Positions 30,681 through 42,143 of a stretch of 64,000 nucleotides of DNA are shown here, piece after piece. Source of the DNA: Tethya wilhelma (taxonomy: Eukaryota > Porifera > Demospongiae > Tethyida > Tethyidae); contig CAXIPT010000001.1 in the NCBI GenBank assembly GCA_964030475.1, positions 16,727,712-16,791,711 on the forward strand, given 5' to 3'. A model generated the notes under the pieces. It was not told where the DNA came from, made no database searches, and was given only the letters and a program-made list of their open reading frames with translations. Position numbers and translations under genes: made by a program. The first letter of the stretch is position 1. Each line of letters opens with the position of its first letter.

Positions 30681-32159
30681 ACATTTGTAGGCAGGTGCTT
30701 ATGAAGTATTGGGAGACAGCTTTGAAAAGATTATAGAAAGACAAGCATTCAAAATTCTAGTTAGTGCAACAGGTTCCCATTTATACACCTGTCAAAATGC
30801 AACAGCCATGGTTTGGGGATATTCTGATGGTTTAATCCGAGCTTTAAATGACATTGGCAAGTATCCAAAACGAATTGCATCAATCCAAGTAAATGCTTCA
30901 ACTAACGACTCCCTACCCAGTACCATTCACACAGGAGTCAAAGAGATCACTAAAATTGCACAATTCATTCGATGGAATGGTCACTACAGACAGACCAACA
31001 CGTGGCCTAATGGTGGCGAGACTGGGGCTAACGACATCAATGGAACTGAAGGACTCTTCTTCAAACCAAACCTAAAGGAAGGAGACAACCTGACAGCGTT
31101 CATTGATGACATTCAACGCTCAGTAAATATCAAATATATAGGAAAAGTCAACCACATTGGAATGAACACGTTTCGTTTCGAAGTTGAGAATTCGACTTTT
31201 AAGAGTGCTTTCAATTTCCCTGAGAATTCTCGCTGGGGTTCATGGTCTCCGGATGGACTCTTCTATCTTGGTCCCACACAGTATCCTGAGTTGCCAGTGT
31301 TTGGTAGCAAGGCTCATTTCTTAGATGGTGACCCACTTTTGTTGGAGGGAGTTGAAGGAATGGAGCCTCCGAATAGAACATTGCACGACATCACAGTTGA
31401 TGTGGAACCCACCACAGGAGCCACTGTCCAACTCAAACAGATCCTGCAGGTCAACGTACAAGTGAACAGAACTAAGGAGTTCAAGTATGTACAGTCACTG
31501 TTTTGTCAATCTAAGTTTGATTCTTGCAAAAAAAGTTTACGTCTCTTGTCTTCTTTTCTGTGTTTATATTCAGACAGCTTGAAAACATTCAAGGCTTCAA
31601 TGGAAGTGATGCCCTTTACTACCCTGTGCTTTGGATCAGTGAGGTATGTAAATGTGTCACTACTGTATATTTGTGGAGTAACTGGTAGTACAGCTAAACT
31701 ATATGTTTGCTGACAGCATGCCGAGTTGACTCCCGAGTTCAAGCAATACTTGGATAGCAAAGGACTGAGCGAATTGAACATGGTGACCACTCTTGCACCT
31801 GTTATCACTGGCGTAATATGTACGTAAGAATCTTAGATAATAATTATAATTTATATGAAACAGAGTGTGAATAGCCTCATATCAGGCCACTCCCTCCTAT
31901 TTTATTCAAATAAGGAGAAAGAAGCATGCATCTGAATGACATATCCATGCATGCAAGTTCTCAGTAACAACAATTCATGTTCCAAAGGGCCAAACTGCAT
32001 GCATGATAAGCTATCACTGATTCACTGTGGTCTTTGTTCATTCCTGCAGTGGCTGTTGGTGTGGTGCTGGTTGTCATCTCTCTTGTTGGCTTTGTGTTTC
32101 TCATCATTCGCCTAATGAAAGGAAAAGATGAGGAGAATACACCACTCATCAGGACATGA
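29690..32159 (+). CDS. CD36-family lysosomal membrane protein (LIMP-2-like), complete paralogue
   Basis: Seven exons: 29690-29827, 29902-30062, 30441-30591, 30691-31484, 31574-31643, 31717-31819 and 32050-32159; 1527 nt, 508 residues. The N-terminal transmembrane helix is LWTSCLVVGIVLVGIGVAG and the C-terminal one is VGVVLVVISLVGFVFLII. The cytosolic tail ends EENTPLIRT, fitting the [DE]xxxL[LI] lysosomal sorting signal. The ectodomain has the family motifs PGHATYEQLQGP and GPYSYR, WGY, NGTEGLFFKP and about ten N-glycosylation sequons. Intron positions and phases equal those of the 5.1-kb gene, so the pair arose by duplication. A 218-bp part of exon 4 is identical at nucleotide level between them. 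By family, a role in lysosomal enzyme or lipid transport, or in ligand uptake, is likely. Confidence 0.95.
30631..30678. repeat. (CA)n microsatellite in LIMP-2b intron 3
   Basis: About 48 bp of CA dinucleotides just before the exon-4 acceptor. Confidence 0.95.
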
Positions 32160-32464
32160 TTTCTAATTAATACCCACCCTGTGTGTTTGTAGTACAAAGT
32201 TCAACAATTTTAACTCAAAAAACAGTATGCATTTGTGTTTGCATTTCACACACAAAACATTAAATTTTCTTACATAAGATATACGAATCTATCGTACAAT
32301 AATAATACACTACTCCACAACAAAATAAGCTAGTGCATGCACACCTAGCTACAATATTAACAATAAGAATTAGTTGCGACTAAAATTTTTTAATACAGAA
32401 AAACATTGCATGGTTCATAACATAATATTAATCTGTGAAAGAAAAAAAAATGATCTAGCACTGT
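32160..32464. other. Convergent 3' flanks of LIMP-2b and ACTR2
   Basis: AT-rich sequence of 305 bp with several AATAA/TTATT motifs. No other feature recognised. Confidence 0.6.
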
Positions 32465-33004
32465 TTACTTGACAGCAACACCAAGCTTCTCGAGAACCTT
32501 CAGCCCACTTTCTTGGTACTCTTCACGAGACATCCAGAAGCTGTCGCGATCTTTCATGATGTCTGCCAACACGGCTCCTCCCAAGAACACCATGTGCTTA
32601 CGGCGTGGAGGATCTTCGATACGGATCTTGAATTTCTGTGCACGTGCATTTATGTGTGTACAATCATGCGAGTGTAAATGGCATGCTTCTGAGCGCATAT
32701 GTACGTGAAATGACAAAACTTACAGAAAGTTTTTCTACGTTGCCTTTGAGCACCCTCTCAAGGTAGAGTTGCTTGATCTCCCTCTCCAAGCGAGATGGAA
32801 GTCCTGGGTACATGGTTGAGCCTCCAGAGAGGACAATGTGTTTGTAGAACTCGGCTCGAGTGTCGATGTCAGCAGCCTGGATGGTGTTGAAGAGAAGCTC
32901 AGCCATTCCAGCTCCTTCAATGTTGATCAGATGAGGTTGGAAGAGAACCTCTGGAGCTTCGAATCGTTCACCACCTAGCTTCACGACACGACCATCAGGA
33001 AGCT

Positions 33005-33049
<45 letters not shown>

Positions 33050-34412
33050 GTCATACAGTCTTGGAACAGAATATGAAGGGGACAAACTCACAGTGTAACT
33101 TTCTACTAAAACTGTTGTTTCTGTAGCAAGTTTCTGTTCCTGTTCAATATTGTAACTGAAAGTGATGAAAGAAAGCAACAATCAAGAGTAAAAAAAATCA
33201 CCACATGCCATGATACAAAGTACCACAATGTCATGCTAAAGATCAATCTGCTTGTTTCTTACCCAACATAACAGAGCTTCTCCTTCATCATACGAATGGT
33301 CTCAAAATCAGCCGAGTGGTTAAAAGCATAACCCCTAAGGAGAAGCAGCTTGATGAGGTATCGCGTGATGTCTCTCCCTGCTACGTCCAGACGTCTTGTA
33401 AGATGGGGTAGAGCAAACCCTTCGTACACAGGACAAATGTGGGTCACTCCGTCTCCACTGTCTATTACAATACCTGTCAGGAGACCTAGAGCAGGGGACG
33501 GGTGTTGATGTGTTCATACATTGGCCTTCAGTTAATGTTGACAATATTCTTACTACAAGCCAATACTTTTAACACAATGCACAGTGGTGATTCACTCACT
33601 CACAATGTTTTGGCTCTCATATACACACACACACACACACACATACACATACACATACACATATGCTGCGATTATGTCCACAATCACAAACCTTCCATAA
33701 TAGGACATGAATGATTGATACAGTCAGTTGCACTGTAACTCACGCAAGTATTTAATGTTTGATCAGTCAAATATGCTAGCTACACCTGTGCTTTTTTTTC
33801 AACCAGCACCTGCATACCAGACCAAGTCAATCTAGCCCCCCTTGGTTACACCCCTTGCTAACGAAGAGGGGCAAGGGGTGCCGTATGAGGAGAGGCTACA
33901 ATCATAAACCATGCAACAAACCGCCTAATACTATATAATGTTCACACACTGAAGAGTAGTGCTGTGTGTGCATGATACTTACCCTGTGCGTAGAGAGTGA
34001 GTACAGCCTGTATTGCAATGTAGACTCCAGCACATTGATACTGCTCGAACATAACCTGTATGAGGAAAAATGGACGAGTAGTGAGTTGAGATGGGGTTAT
34101 ATACGAGAAAGGAAGAATAAGGAGATCCATGAAACTCACTTCAATCATCTTCTCTCTGTTCTTGGTGGGGTTCATTGGGGGCTCTGTTAACAGCACCTAC
34201 ATAATTATGAGGATTGAGAATACAACTGATGGAAAACCTCGATTCATTGCTTTTCCTGTTTATGTCTTGAGTTGTACACAAGATCAGTTAGTCTTTGTAC
34301 AGCACAATAACATCACAAACTTTGTGATGTACACACATGTAGTCAGTACACACGCTTAGATAAAAAAAACTAAGTCCACACAAACATCTATTTAAAGCAC
34401 ACCATACAGCAG

Positions 34413-34447
<35 letters not shown>

Positions 34448-35123
34448 CATCAATGTACCTTGCAGTTTGTTATATCTTCCTTCAACTTCTCATTGAAAGT
34501 GTAGTCCCAGACGTGCTTCATGTCGTCCCAGTTTCTTACAATACCATTCTCCATTGGGTAGTTCACCTCCAACATGGACCTTAGCTTGCTGGCCTCATCT
34601 CCAACCATCAAGTCCTACACATGTCCAATTACACCAGTTCCACATAAATTTGTGATAAAATATATAATTTGAGAGGTTATCAACATTTAAAGTGCCACTG
34701 GGTGGTCAAGCACACACACACAATTATCCTAAAATAAACTGAACCGTTTTCCTGTAGACTTCTCTTACCTTCACTTCAATGTCACCAACTTTGGCAGAGG
34801 ATCTAATGATAGGTCTGCCCACAAGAGAGGGAAAGATATGGGATGGAAAGTTGGAGCCTGCATACCCACACTTTACAAACTGCAAAAGGTACAAAACACA
34901 CAGGTGGTAAGATACGAGAAGGGAGAACACAATAAGAAGGTTCATAGAGTATCACAAGGTGTATGTACGGTTCAACGAGGACTTGTACCGTTCATGTGAC
35001 TGTAGGTCACTCGCTGAAACTTTCAGAGTTTTAATCGTAGAAGCGGTTCCCAAGCGCACAAACGCATACACTCACCCCTGTCCCGTTGTCGCAAACAATC
35101 ACTTTATGACCCTTTGAGTCCAT
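32465..35123 (-). CDS. ACTR2: Actin-related protein 2 (Arp2/3 complex)
   Basis: Nine exons in gene order: 35123-35076, 34879-34769, 34614-34459, 34196-34140, 34055-33983, 33485-33263, 33155-33092, 33002-32724 and 32635-32465. They sum to 1182 nt (393 residues; human ARP2 394). The protein is the actin-like subunit that, with ARP3, forms the first two subunits of the daughter filament nucleated by the Arp2/3 complex. Nearly collinear with metazoan ARP2: [19 protein letters not shown] (nucleotide loop), [21 protein letters not shown]-type second phosphate loop (here [14 protein letters not shown]), GGSTMYPG adenosine motif and the [14 protein letters not shown] tail. A (GA)n tract lies in the intron at 33005-33049 and (CA)n tracts at 33627-33660 and 34414-34444. 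It diverges from EXOSC5 with 148 bp between starts. Confidence 0.97.
33005..33049. repeat. (GA)n microsatellite in ACTR2 intron
   Basis: About 45 bp of GA repeats with one AA interruption. It abuts an exon acceptor and reads as a pyrimidine tract on the coding strand, like the one in BCKDHA. Confidence 0.95.
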
Positions 35124-35271
35124 CTTCACTGCTTTATCTTCTAGACGCCTCCCAATCAGGCACTACCATCTATGGTAAAATGGCTGCTGTGTGTCTAAAG
35201 CCTTATAATTACTGCGCATGCTCAGTTGGCACCTATGATGAATTCTGTTCACCCACGTGGTGCATTTCAAC
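35124..35271. promoter_or_regulatory. Bidirectional upstream region of ACTR2 and EXOSC5
   Basis: 148 bp between divergent ATGs of two housekeeping genes. It contains AAAATGGCTGC near 35177, which resembles a YY1-type AAnATGGC element, and the EXOSC5 start context CAACATGGCTGA has the same core. Head-to-head spacing and housekeeping partners support a shared promoter. Factor binding is inference. Confidence 0.6.
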
Positions 35272-36358
35272 ATGGCTGATATTCATAGTGGAAGTGTTCG
35301 TTTGAGGCGATTGGAGTGCGAATTGAGCGTACTGAAACGAGCTGATGGATCAGCAAGAGTCAGTCAAGGAGGCACTGCGGTGCTGTGCTCCGTGTATGGT
35401 CCGGCAGAGGTTAGAATTGCTAAAGAACAGTGTGACAAGTGAGTTTGCATAGATCAGCTGTACCAAAACCTTTTTTTGAACGGTTTATTTGCATCTTTAT
35501 TGCAGAGCAACGCTGGATATAGTCGTAAAACCTGAAAGTGGTCTCTCCAGTCCTCGAGAACGTCAATTAGAGGAGTTCATTTGCAGCTGTTGTAAGAATG
35601 CTGTACTCAGTGAGCTCCACCCACACACTGCCATCTCCATAGTATTGCAAGTTGAGAATAGCAATGGAGCAGTGAGTTGTTGCCTTAAAAATTCAACCAG
35701 TTTTGCCGTCTAATTGGCATATTAATTTTTGGCACAAAATGTCTGACATGTATCGGTCATATATGTCTATATATGATCGAATCCCTAGCTTCTCTCTGCC
35801 ATGGTGCACGCTTGTTGCTTGGCTCTGTTAGATGCTTGTATCCCTATGTCTTCTGTATTCACTGCTCTCACTTGTGCCTTCAACAAGAATGACAAACTTA
35901 TTGCAGACCCTGATGCAGAACAGGAAAAGGTCCAATTAATGCACACCCCCACTGAGCAATCATGATTAACAATGTTTGGTGGCCCTATATATATATATCA
36001 TACAGGAATGTAAATCACTACTGACTTTTGCTGTGGATGAAGTATCAGGGGACATTGCCGCTTCACATTCTGAGGGTGTGTTCACATTGGAACAGGTATC
36101 ACCTATACATTATGTGTCTGCCAAATTGCAGGAGTTGACACAATGATCATCCTTTTCCTGTAACAAAAGCTGAAACAAGCAATGGTTGCAGCTCAGGAGA
36201 CAAGCAAGAGTACAGCCGATTTTTATCGTGAGTCAATCAAGCGAAAACTTTCCAAGGTAATCGTATAATCGTTACTGTCAATCTGATGTGTTCTTAAGAA
36301 TAAGTTATTGAATTTCTAGGATGCAAAATTTGCTAATTTGGAGAATCCCGAATCTTAA
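35272..36358 (+). CDS. EXOSC5: Exosome complex component RRP46
   Basis: Six exons: 35272-35438, 35506-35671, 35789-35929, 36006-36095, 36170-36256 and 36320-36358; 690 nt, 229 residues (human 235). RNase PH-fold subunit of the hexameric RNA exosome ring, which degrades and processes RNA in nucleus and cytosol. Visible blocks are LECELSVLKRADGSARVSQG and TAVLCSVYGPAEV, then VVKPESG, RQLEEFI and HTAISIVLQV. These match RRP46 and other RNase PH-like exosome subunits. The C-terminal exon pair gives a helical tail (YRESIKRKLSKDAKFANLEN). In animals this subunit has lost phosphorolytic activity and acts structurally. Very short introns (67-117 bp) are typical of this window. Confidence 0.93.
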
Positions 36359-36664
36359 ATCTTAGCATAAGTTTATTCAATTCAAACTTTTTACTACAAA
36401 GAAGAGTGGGGTATGCCCACTATAATAATTTTTTGTATTCATATAATAATTGTTCTAATTACTAGAAAGATATTACATTGAAAGGGGGGGAAAAAAGGCT
36501 ATTCTGAGTGCTATAATATGTATACCTGGATGATAGATAATACAGAATATTCTTGCCTAAGAATGCTAAGAGAAATAATAATTATATAAGCTAGCTTGAA
36601 TAAACAAGGGAGCAACAACTGCTAATGAAAACATAACAAATATCAACTTGTACACTCATCGACA

Positions 36665-39246
36665 CTATCTAGAAGGTTTTCTGCGCTGTGGCGAGCTACT
36701 ATGTTCATCTCTGGCCTCTTTTTCGGGGATCAATTTTGTGATCTGCCCAATACCTTTGGTTCTTCCTTCACGAAACAACACTCTGGACTCAAGCTTGAGG
36801 AACTCTGGGTGTCTCAAGAACTGGAATCGGACAAGGCCTTTCTGACCAGCAGCAAGGCTCTCGCTGTCCTTGATTTCGCAGATGTCTGCATTCTGCATTG
36901 CACTAGCAACGTACACTGTTCCCTGAAATCCTGGCTTCACTTTGCTACCGGTAGAGTATAGCATATAGATTTCTGCTTCAAATCCCCAGCAACTGTTGAA
37001 TTTGTCATCCAGCTTTAGTTGTGGGGAAATGAGCACTGTACCCTGTAATCAAAGAAGTTATTCATCACTGAATCAGCTAATTTTCTCCTATATGCATTAC
37101 CTTTCTGACATCAGTTCTTTCCACATGATCCAGCGTCACAGTAGCAGCCTGTCCAGCTCTCACCATTCCACAAGGTATCCTATTCCTTCGTACTGTGGCC
37201 ACCCTTGTCTCAACAAAACCACCATCTTCTTTTGGGCCCACCATGATAGGATCACCTTCACGTATTACACCTCTTCGTAGTTTTCCTCCTAAGACAGTTC
37301 CTGCTTTTGGGACGTTGAAGATCTCATCAACACGAAACTCAGGAAGCAATTGCTCTTCGCTTGGTTGTTTGAGCCTGTTGTACAGTGGGGGTACAGCATT
37401 GAGAAACTTGCAGATGAGGTCCAAGTTATCGCCAGTCACACATGATGTAACAAAGATTGGAGCAACACGAGTCCTAAACAATAGTACAAACAAAATCATG
37501 CGATGCTGCATTAATTTAATGTAGCTTAGAAAACTCTTACGTACTCAGCATTTTTGGCGAACTGTTGGGCAGCATTACATGCGTCAGATGCACAGTTCAC
37601 TCGAAGTGGTACCAAGCTGCAACCAGCACTCTTTAAAATCTTCTCAAGTTGCTGTACAGTGTTCTCTACTTGCTGGTGTGTACACAAATCAGCTTTGGTT
37701 ACCACCACAAAAATGGGAACTTTCAATGCCACTGAGAATCCAAGATGTTCACAAGCAGTACCAACTATTGTGGACATAGAGATAAATAAAAGTATGAATA
37801 TTATTATTAAAAATATAAAAAGAGAAGAAAAAAAACTTGGAGATGCCGGGGATTGAACCCGGGGCCTCTCACATGCGAAGCGAGCGCTCTACCACTGAGC
37901 TACATCCCCGAGACACCCCAGTAAATCGCAATACGTTATATTTAGAGCTAATCTACCACAAAGTATGTAAATTGCACAATAATTTTGGCTTTGTTGCATC
38001 AGGGGTCATAGTACAGCGCAACATCCCATAGTGACAATGAATTATTGTTTTGCCACTTACCAACTCCTGAATTTGCACCAACTACCAACATACTGAAATC
38101 AGGGTGATGTGCAGTCAAGCCGAAAATAGTTGTCTTCATGTACTTCTGATGCCCAGCCAGATCAATGAACGTAATTAGCTTTGAGGAATTCTCACAAATC
38201 TCTTCCGCACTAACACACTTTGAGTAATCAACAGTCTCTCCTTTCGAATCAAATCCCAATATCTCGTGGCTGATTGATGAAGTACGTCCTGACTGAATCT
38301 CGTGCAGATGACGAAAGAGATTTAGCCTTGCTCTCCCTCTTCCATTGTCCAGTTCTCCTTGGGTCAGAACACCCAGCAGTGTGGACTTGCCGGCATCCAT
38401 TGGTCCAACCACAGCCAAACGAAGGTCAAGAAACTGTTGATCATCTGGTACCTTGCGAATTAGCACCTCTGACACAAGCTTTCTCTCTCTATGATTGCTT
38501 CCTTCAGGGATTTCACTTTGACGAAGGATTGTCAGTGCAGCTCCCAACCTGTGCGTGTGCATGGACAAACCGACCGATGATTTGGTTGTATGCATGCATG
38601 CAAAAGCAGAAACCTTTGTGGGAGCATGTGTGTGTGTATATATGTGTGTACTAGACATGCATCCAAGAACCCACAACACCCATACAGTGAACATGCATGA
38701 TGGACAATAGGGAATCTCAGTTTGGTCTATCCCAAAAATCGGAAAATGAAGACTTTAGTTAGTAACACCAAGAGTGTCTTGGTAACACACACACACACAA
38801 CTGTTGCAATTACCGATCTGCCATCTTCCTGAGAGTGTCAATGGAGTCTTCCATCTCTGATTCAGTGAGCCCAGTTAGCATGCCACTGTCAGCAACTCCT
38901 ATCTCATAGATGGCCTCACCCTGACCCTCACGCAACCGCCACTTCATCTGAGTGACAAGATGCTCAAAACGTGAGGCAGTTGGGTTGAGCAGTTTCAGCT
39001 TGTACTCTACATTCCCGACCTCTACCTGCAGTCAGTGCACAGACCATGGTACCAACACACATTATGATTTAGCTGAACAAGTACAACATGAAGTTTACCA
39101 CTGAAAATTGGCGCCATAATTAATTTGAAACTGACCTCGGGCGGTAAGCTTTGAGGGAGAGAGTCCTGCTGTATCTTAGCGTTGGGGGAAGCAGACGGCT
39201 GGTCCACTTCCTCCGTAGGGTCGAAGAAGTCTAGAAGAGCCTCCAT
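36665..39246 (-). CDS. GTP-binding protein 1/2-like translational GTPase
   Basis: Six exons in gene order: 39246-39136, 39025-38814, 38548-38061, 37764-37545, 37473-37101 and 37042-36665; 1782 nt, 593 residues. An EF-Tu-like GTPase of the GTPBP1/GTPBP2 family, which takes part in ribosome-associated tRNA handling and rescue of stalled ribosomes. G1 is GPMDAGKST (residues 156-164), the switch region has [20 protein letters not shown]3 is DLAGHQKY, G4 TKAD and G5 SCVTG. EF-Tu domain 2/3 blocks follow ([17 protein letters not shown] and [19 protein letters not shown]). G1 differs from the usual GNVDAGKST by Pro-Met. I cannot separate GTPBP1 from GTPBP2. A tRNA gene sits in the intron between exons 3 and 4. 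Confidence 0.93.
37838..37909 (-). tRNA. tRNA-Ala(CGC) inside a GTPBP1/2-like intron
   Basis: The minus strand folds as a cloverleaf. The 7-bp acceptor stem GGGGATG / CATCTCC contains the G3:U70 wobble, the universal alanine identity element. The D arm is GCTCAGTGGTAGAGC. The anticodon arm CTCGC-TTCGCAT-GTGAG puts CGC at the anticodon, and the T arm is CCGGGTTCAATCCCCGG with an intact B box. Discriminator base A. No intron and no encoded CCA. It lies in the same orientation as the host gene, so transcription by Pol III and Pol II would run in the same direction. Confidence 0.95.
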
Positions 39247-39786
39247 GGCTAGCTTCTGAAAGGAGAAAAAATCCACAAATTATTTCACCATGAATTTTGA
39301 TAACAGTAAATTATATAAACGCTGCTGAGCCTCCCGTACACTTGCACTTGTGCTCAACTAACCTTATAGAAGTGTTTTTTAGTCTGTTATTCGCTGTACA
39401 AATCTTTTAGACTGTCATCTCCATGTTTCGCTAAAAGCTACCGCAACTCAAAATCAAGCGCACTTTATACCATAGATAATATACTCCGGCTATGTGTTTA
39501 CATACCGCGCGCGGGATCGGAATTTGTGCTATAGCGCTATTTTTAGTATCGAGTCTGACGTCAGAATGTATGCAACCTTGTGCGCACATGGTGCAATCAT
39601 TGGAGGTAAAATCATAGATTATAATTTTATCTATGGTAAAATTTACTATTGGTAAAACCAAGGGCATGATATAAACTGAACAGAGAATTATTATTAATTT
39701 CAGTAAAAACACAACAGCATATACAGTGAGACCTGATTGATAGATAATATAGATATTCATATAACTAGACAGATGCAAGCATCTAT
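39247..39786. other. Upstream region of GTPBP1/2-like gene with a small MITE
   Basis: No gene seen. It includes a GCGCGCGGG patch near 39505 and a TGACGTCA CRE-like palindrome at 39557-39564. The MITE at 39466-39640 covers its middle. Confidence 0.5.
39466..39640. mobile_element. Small MITE with short terminal inverted repeats
   Basis: TATACCATAGATAAT at the left is mirrored by ATTTTATCTATGGTA at the right, about 175 bp apart. The interior contains no ORF. Classed as a MITE from the terminal repeats only. Confidence 0.6.
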
Positions 39787-41459
39787 GGGGCGAGCCTGAG
39801 CGAAGTCTCTGCGCTGCGCGACGGTGGAACCGGATGAGGTTTGTCATGTGATTTAATTTTCCATTGCGCATACCCCGATACTGCCACTCGAATCCAACCA
39901 GTAGTCAGTAGCTCCTAGAACACCCACAATGAATGCGTCCACAAACTTGTCCACTCTGTGAAAGAAGAACCAGTCAGCTACGGCAGGGTTTTCAATGACG
40001 GCCTTGGCACGACTGGCTCTGGAGTCGGGATCTTCAGGACAGATGAGCTGTGCTAGTTCCGGCCATTGGTTGTCTGCTGCACTGAGTGTGAAGAAGATGG
40101 TAGGCAATCCAACAGTGTCCACCATGGCAACGAGACGACTCCGTTGGCGGAACCAGTACTGTTTGGTACCCCGTAGACTTACTCCGTAGTGAAGGACTTT
40201 GCTTGCAAACACTTCTCCCTCTCGACCAACCATGTCACGTAGGTCATCAACTGTCAAATGGGCATCTCCAGGGTGCTGGCGGATGTAGATACGACCAGCT
40301 CCAAGTGCTCTCCATCACATCTCTGTGTCGAGAGCAAAGAATCGGAATCGAGCGTGTTTTGCGAATCTCCCATCATCATACATCAACAGATGCCTGAAGT
40401 AATTGCCAATGGGAACATAATTACATCGTTGGGCAAGGAAATCTGCTCTTCCTGTTGGAAATAGAGTGGGAAATGCCATTGAGAAGTATCCCTCAGTGTT
40501 GAACTCGTTGATGGGAGCTCCTCCAATAGTGGCAGAATTAGAACCAGATTGTCGATCTTGCACAGCTTGCCGAATGGTTTCCTGTTCTGTGCTCTGGTGT
40601 GCTGCATTTGGAACAAATGAGCTTGACAGGTGTGCTGTGTATGGATCTTCCTCCGGTACTTGAGATGACTGAGCAGTAGATGAGGGGTCATCAGGTTGAA
40701 TGGATGTTAGTGAGGAGAGGGTATTATCAGTGTTAAAAATTGCCATGTTTTGTGCTTTTTTTAAAATGCTTGCTGTTCACTTGGAAAACTTCAAGTATAC
40801 CCGGCCCAGTAAAGGTGTCTTAGTACTTCAAACAGAAGCAGGTAATGTGTCTTGCAAATCTGTACAATTGCAGTTGCCCCTGCACAAGTTTGTGCTATTT
40901 GTTACACAAGCATTTGAGTGCTCTAGAATTCTTTTGACCATAAAGATATAGCCTCTCCCAGTCCAGATGCTCACAACTATGACATCCTGAGCAAGCACTG
41001 TTTTGAACTGGCTATAGAAACTTGAGTAGCCCTGCACAAGTACTGCCATAACCGAAGTATAAGCCACTAGTAGCATTAATAGATCCATTGGTAGACGTTA
41101 GCATCAGAACTAAATCAAGTCCCGAGGTAAACGTAATCTCTTCTGAACGTTTTCGTGTTGATTTTTCAATTTCTTTGCCAGAAGTAGAGTAAGCACACTC
41201 CATCCATTCTCTACTCGAGCAGCTGGCCCATACCGATGTCTGTGAATAGAAATTCCGCGGACCACTCCGTAAACTATCTCGTTTCCAATCCACGTGAATC
41301 AAACAATAGTTAACACGTGATATCGATATTGCGTAATCGATTTCAATATTGCAATACCGCGTTCGAATAATTTAAATATACGGAAAGTGTCCACCGTGTA
41401 CAGACAGACAGAAATTTCATCGTTTACAAGACTATGTGGGGCTCGCTCAGGCTCGCCCC
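39787..41459 (-). mobile_element. Decayed Helitron-like element with terminal inverted repeats
   Basis: GGGGCGAGCCTGAGCGA at 39787-39803 is mirrored exactly by its reverse complement at 41443-41459. The right terminus also forms its own GC-rich hairpin (GGGGCTCGCTCAGGCTCGCC). Between them lies a fragment of a Helitron-type protein (39853-40746). Helitron2/Helentron elements are known to have short asymmetric terminal repeats and hairpins, unlike canonical Helitrons. The helicase part is absent, so the copy is non-autonomous. Confidence 0.7.
39853..40746 (-). pseudogene. Helitron_like_N (replication initiator N-terminal) fragment with in-frame stop
   Basis: A reading frame of 297 codons on the minus strand, interrupted by a single TGA at 40317-40315 just after FALDTEM. 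The frame continues unchanged (WRALGAGRIYIRQHPGDAHL). Characteristic blocks are FSMAFPTLFPTG, YFRHLLMYDDGRFAKHARFRFF and GLPTIFFTLSAADNQWPEL, as in the Helitron helicase-like N-terminal domain of Rep/helicase proteins. The TGA is likely a CGA-to-TGA CpG decay, since family members usually have MRWRAL. The HUH Rep motifs and helicase that should follow are missing at the 39853 end. Confidence 0.8.
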
Positions 41460-42003
41460 AATAATAATAGCAACAGTCAACATTTACATGCACTGGTACA
41501 AAGTCAAATGAAGTGTTAAACAGTTACAGTCTCAGAGATAAACACAATAATACGTTACAGAGTCATGCATATAAAGTGTCACACAAAGCATCCATTGGGA
41601 AAACAACAAAGACGGTAAAATTACAGAGGAGTGAATTTTTATGATACAGGTTTCTTTTAGAGTGCAATATGGACTAGAATCTGAGAAGCCACATGTGCAC
41701 TTTTTTTTTGAAAAACTGTACTATGAAAACACATCTACCTGATGAGGGATAGCTATAACCACTTTGCGCTCAAATTATTGTATTTGCAGTATACAAAAAG
41801 AAAGTCCTTGTCGTGAGTGATGAAAAAAAAATGTGATAAGTGGCTAAAACTTTTTGTTTAAAAAACAAATAAACCAAAGAAAATTAATTGATGGACTGTG
41901 TGGGTGATTTGGGTTGAGAGCTAACAACAAATAATACTAGAACTGATAAAAGACAATAACTCCCACAAGAAAACAAGACGATGGAACCTTAGTATGTCAT
42001 TAA

Positions 42004-42050
<47 letters not shown>

Positions 42051-42143
42051 GAGAGAAGAACCTTCTCACGATCACAACAACAACAACAACAATAAAACAA
42101 ACTTCAACAACAAAGCACACCAATCACGTTATAGTGATCATCA
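41460..42143. other. 3' flank of the SERTA-domain gene
   Basis: AT-rich sequence with several poly-A/T runs and a (CA)n tract (42008-42046) followed by an ACAACA repeat near 42075-42090. Probably the 3' UTR of the minus-strand SERTA gene in part. No other feature. Confidence 0.5.
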
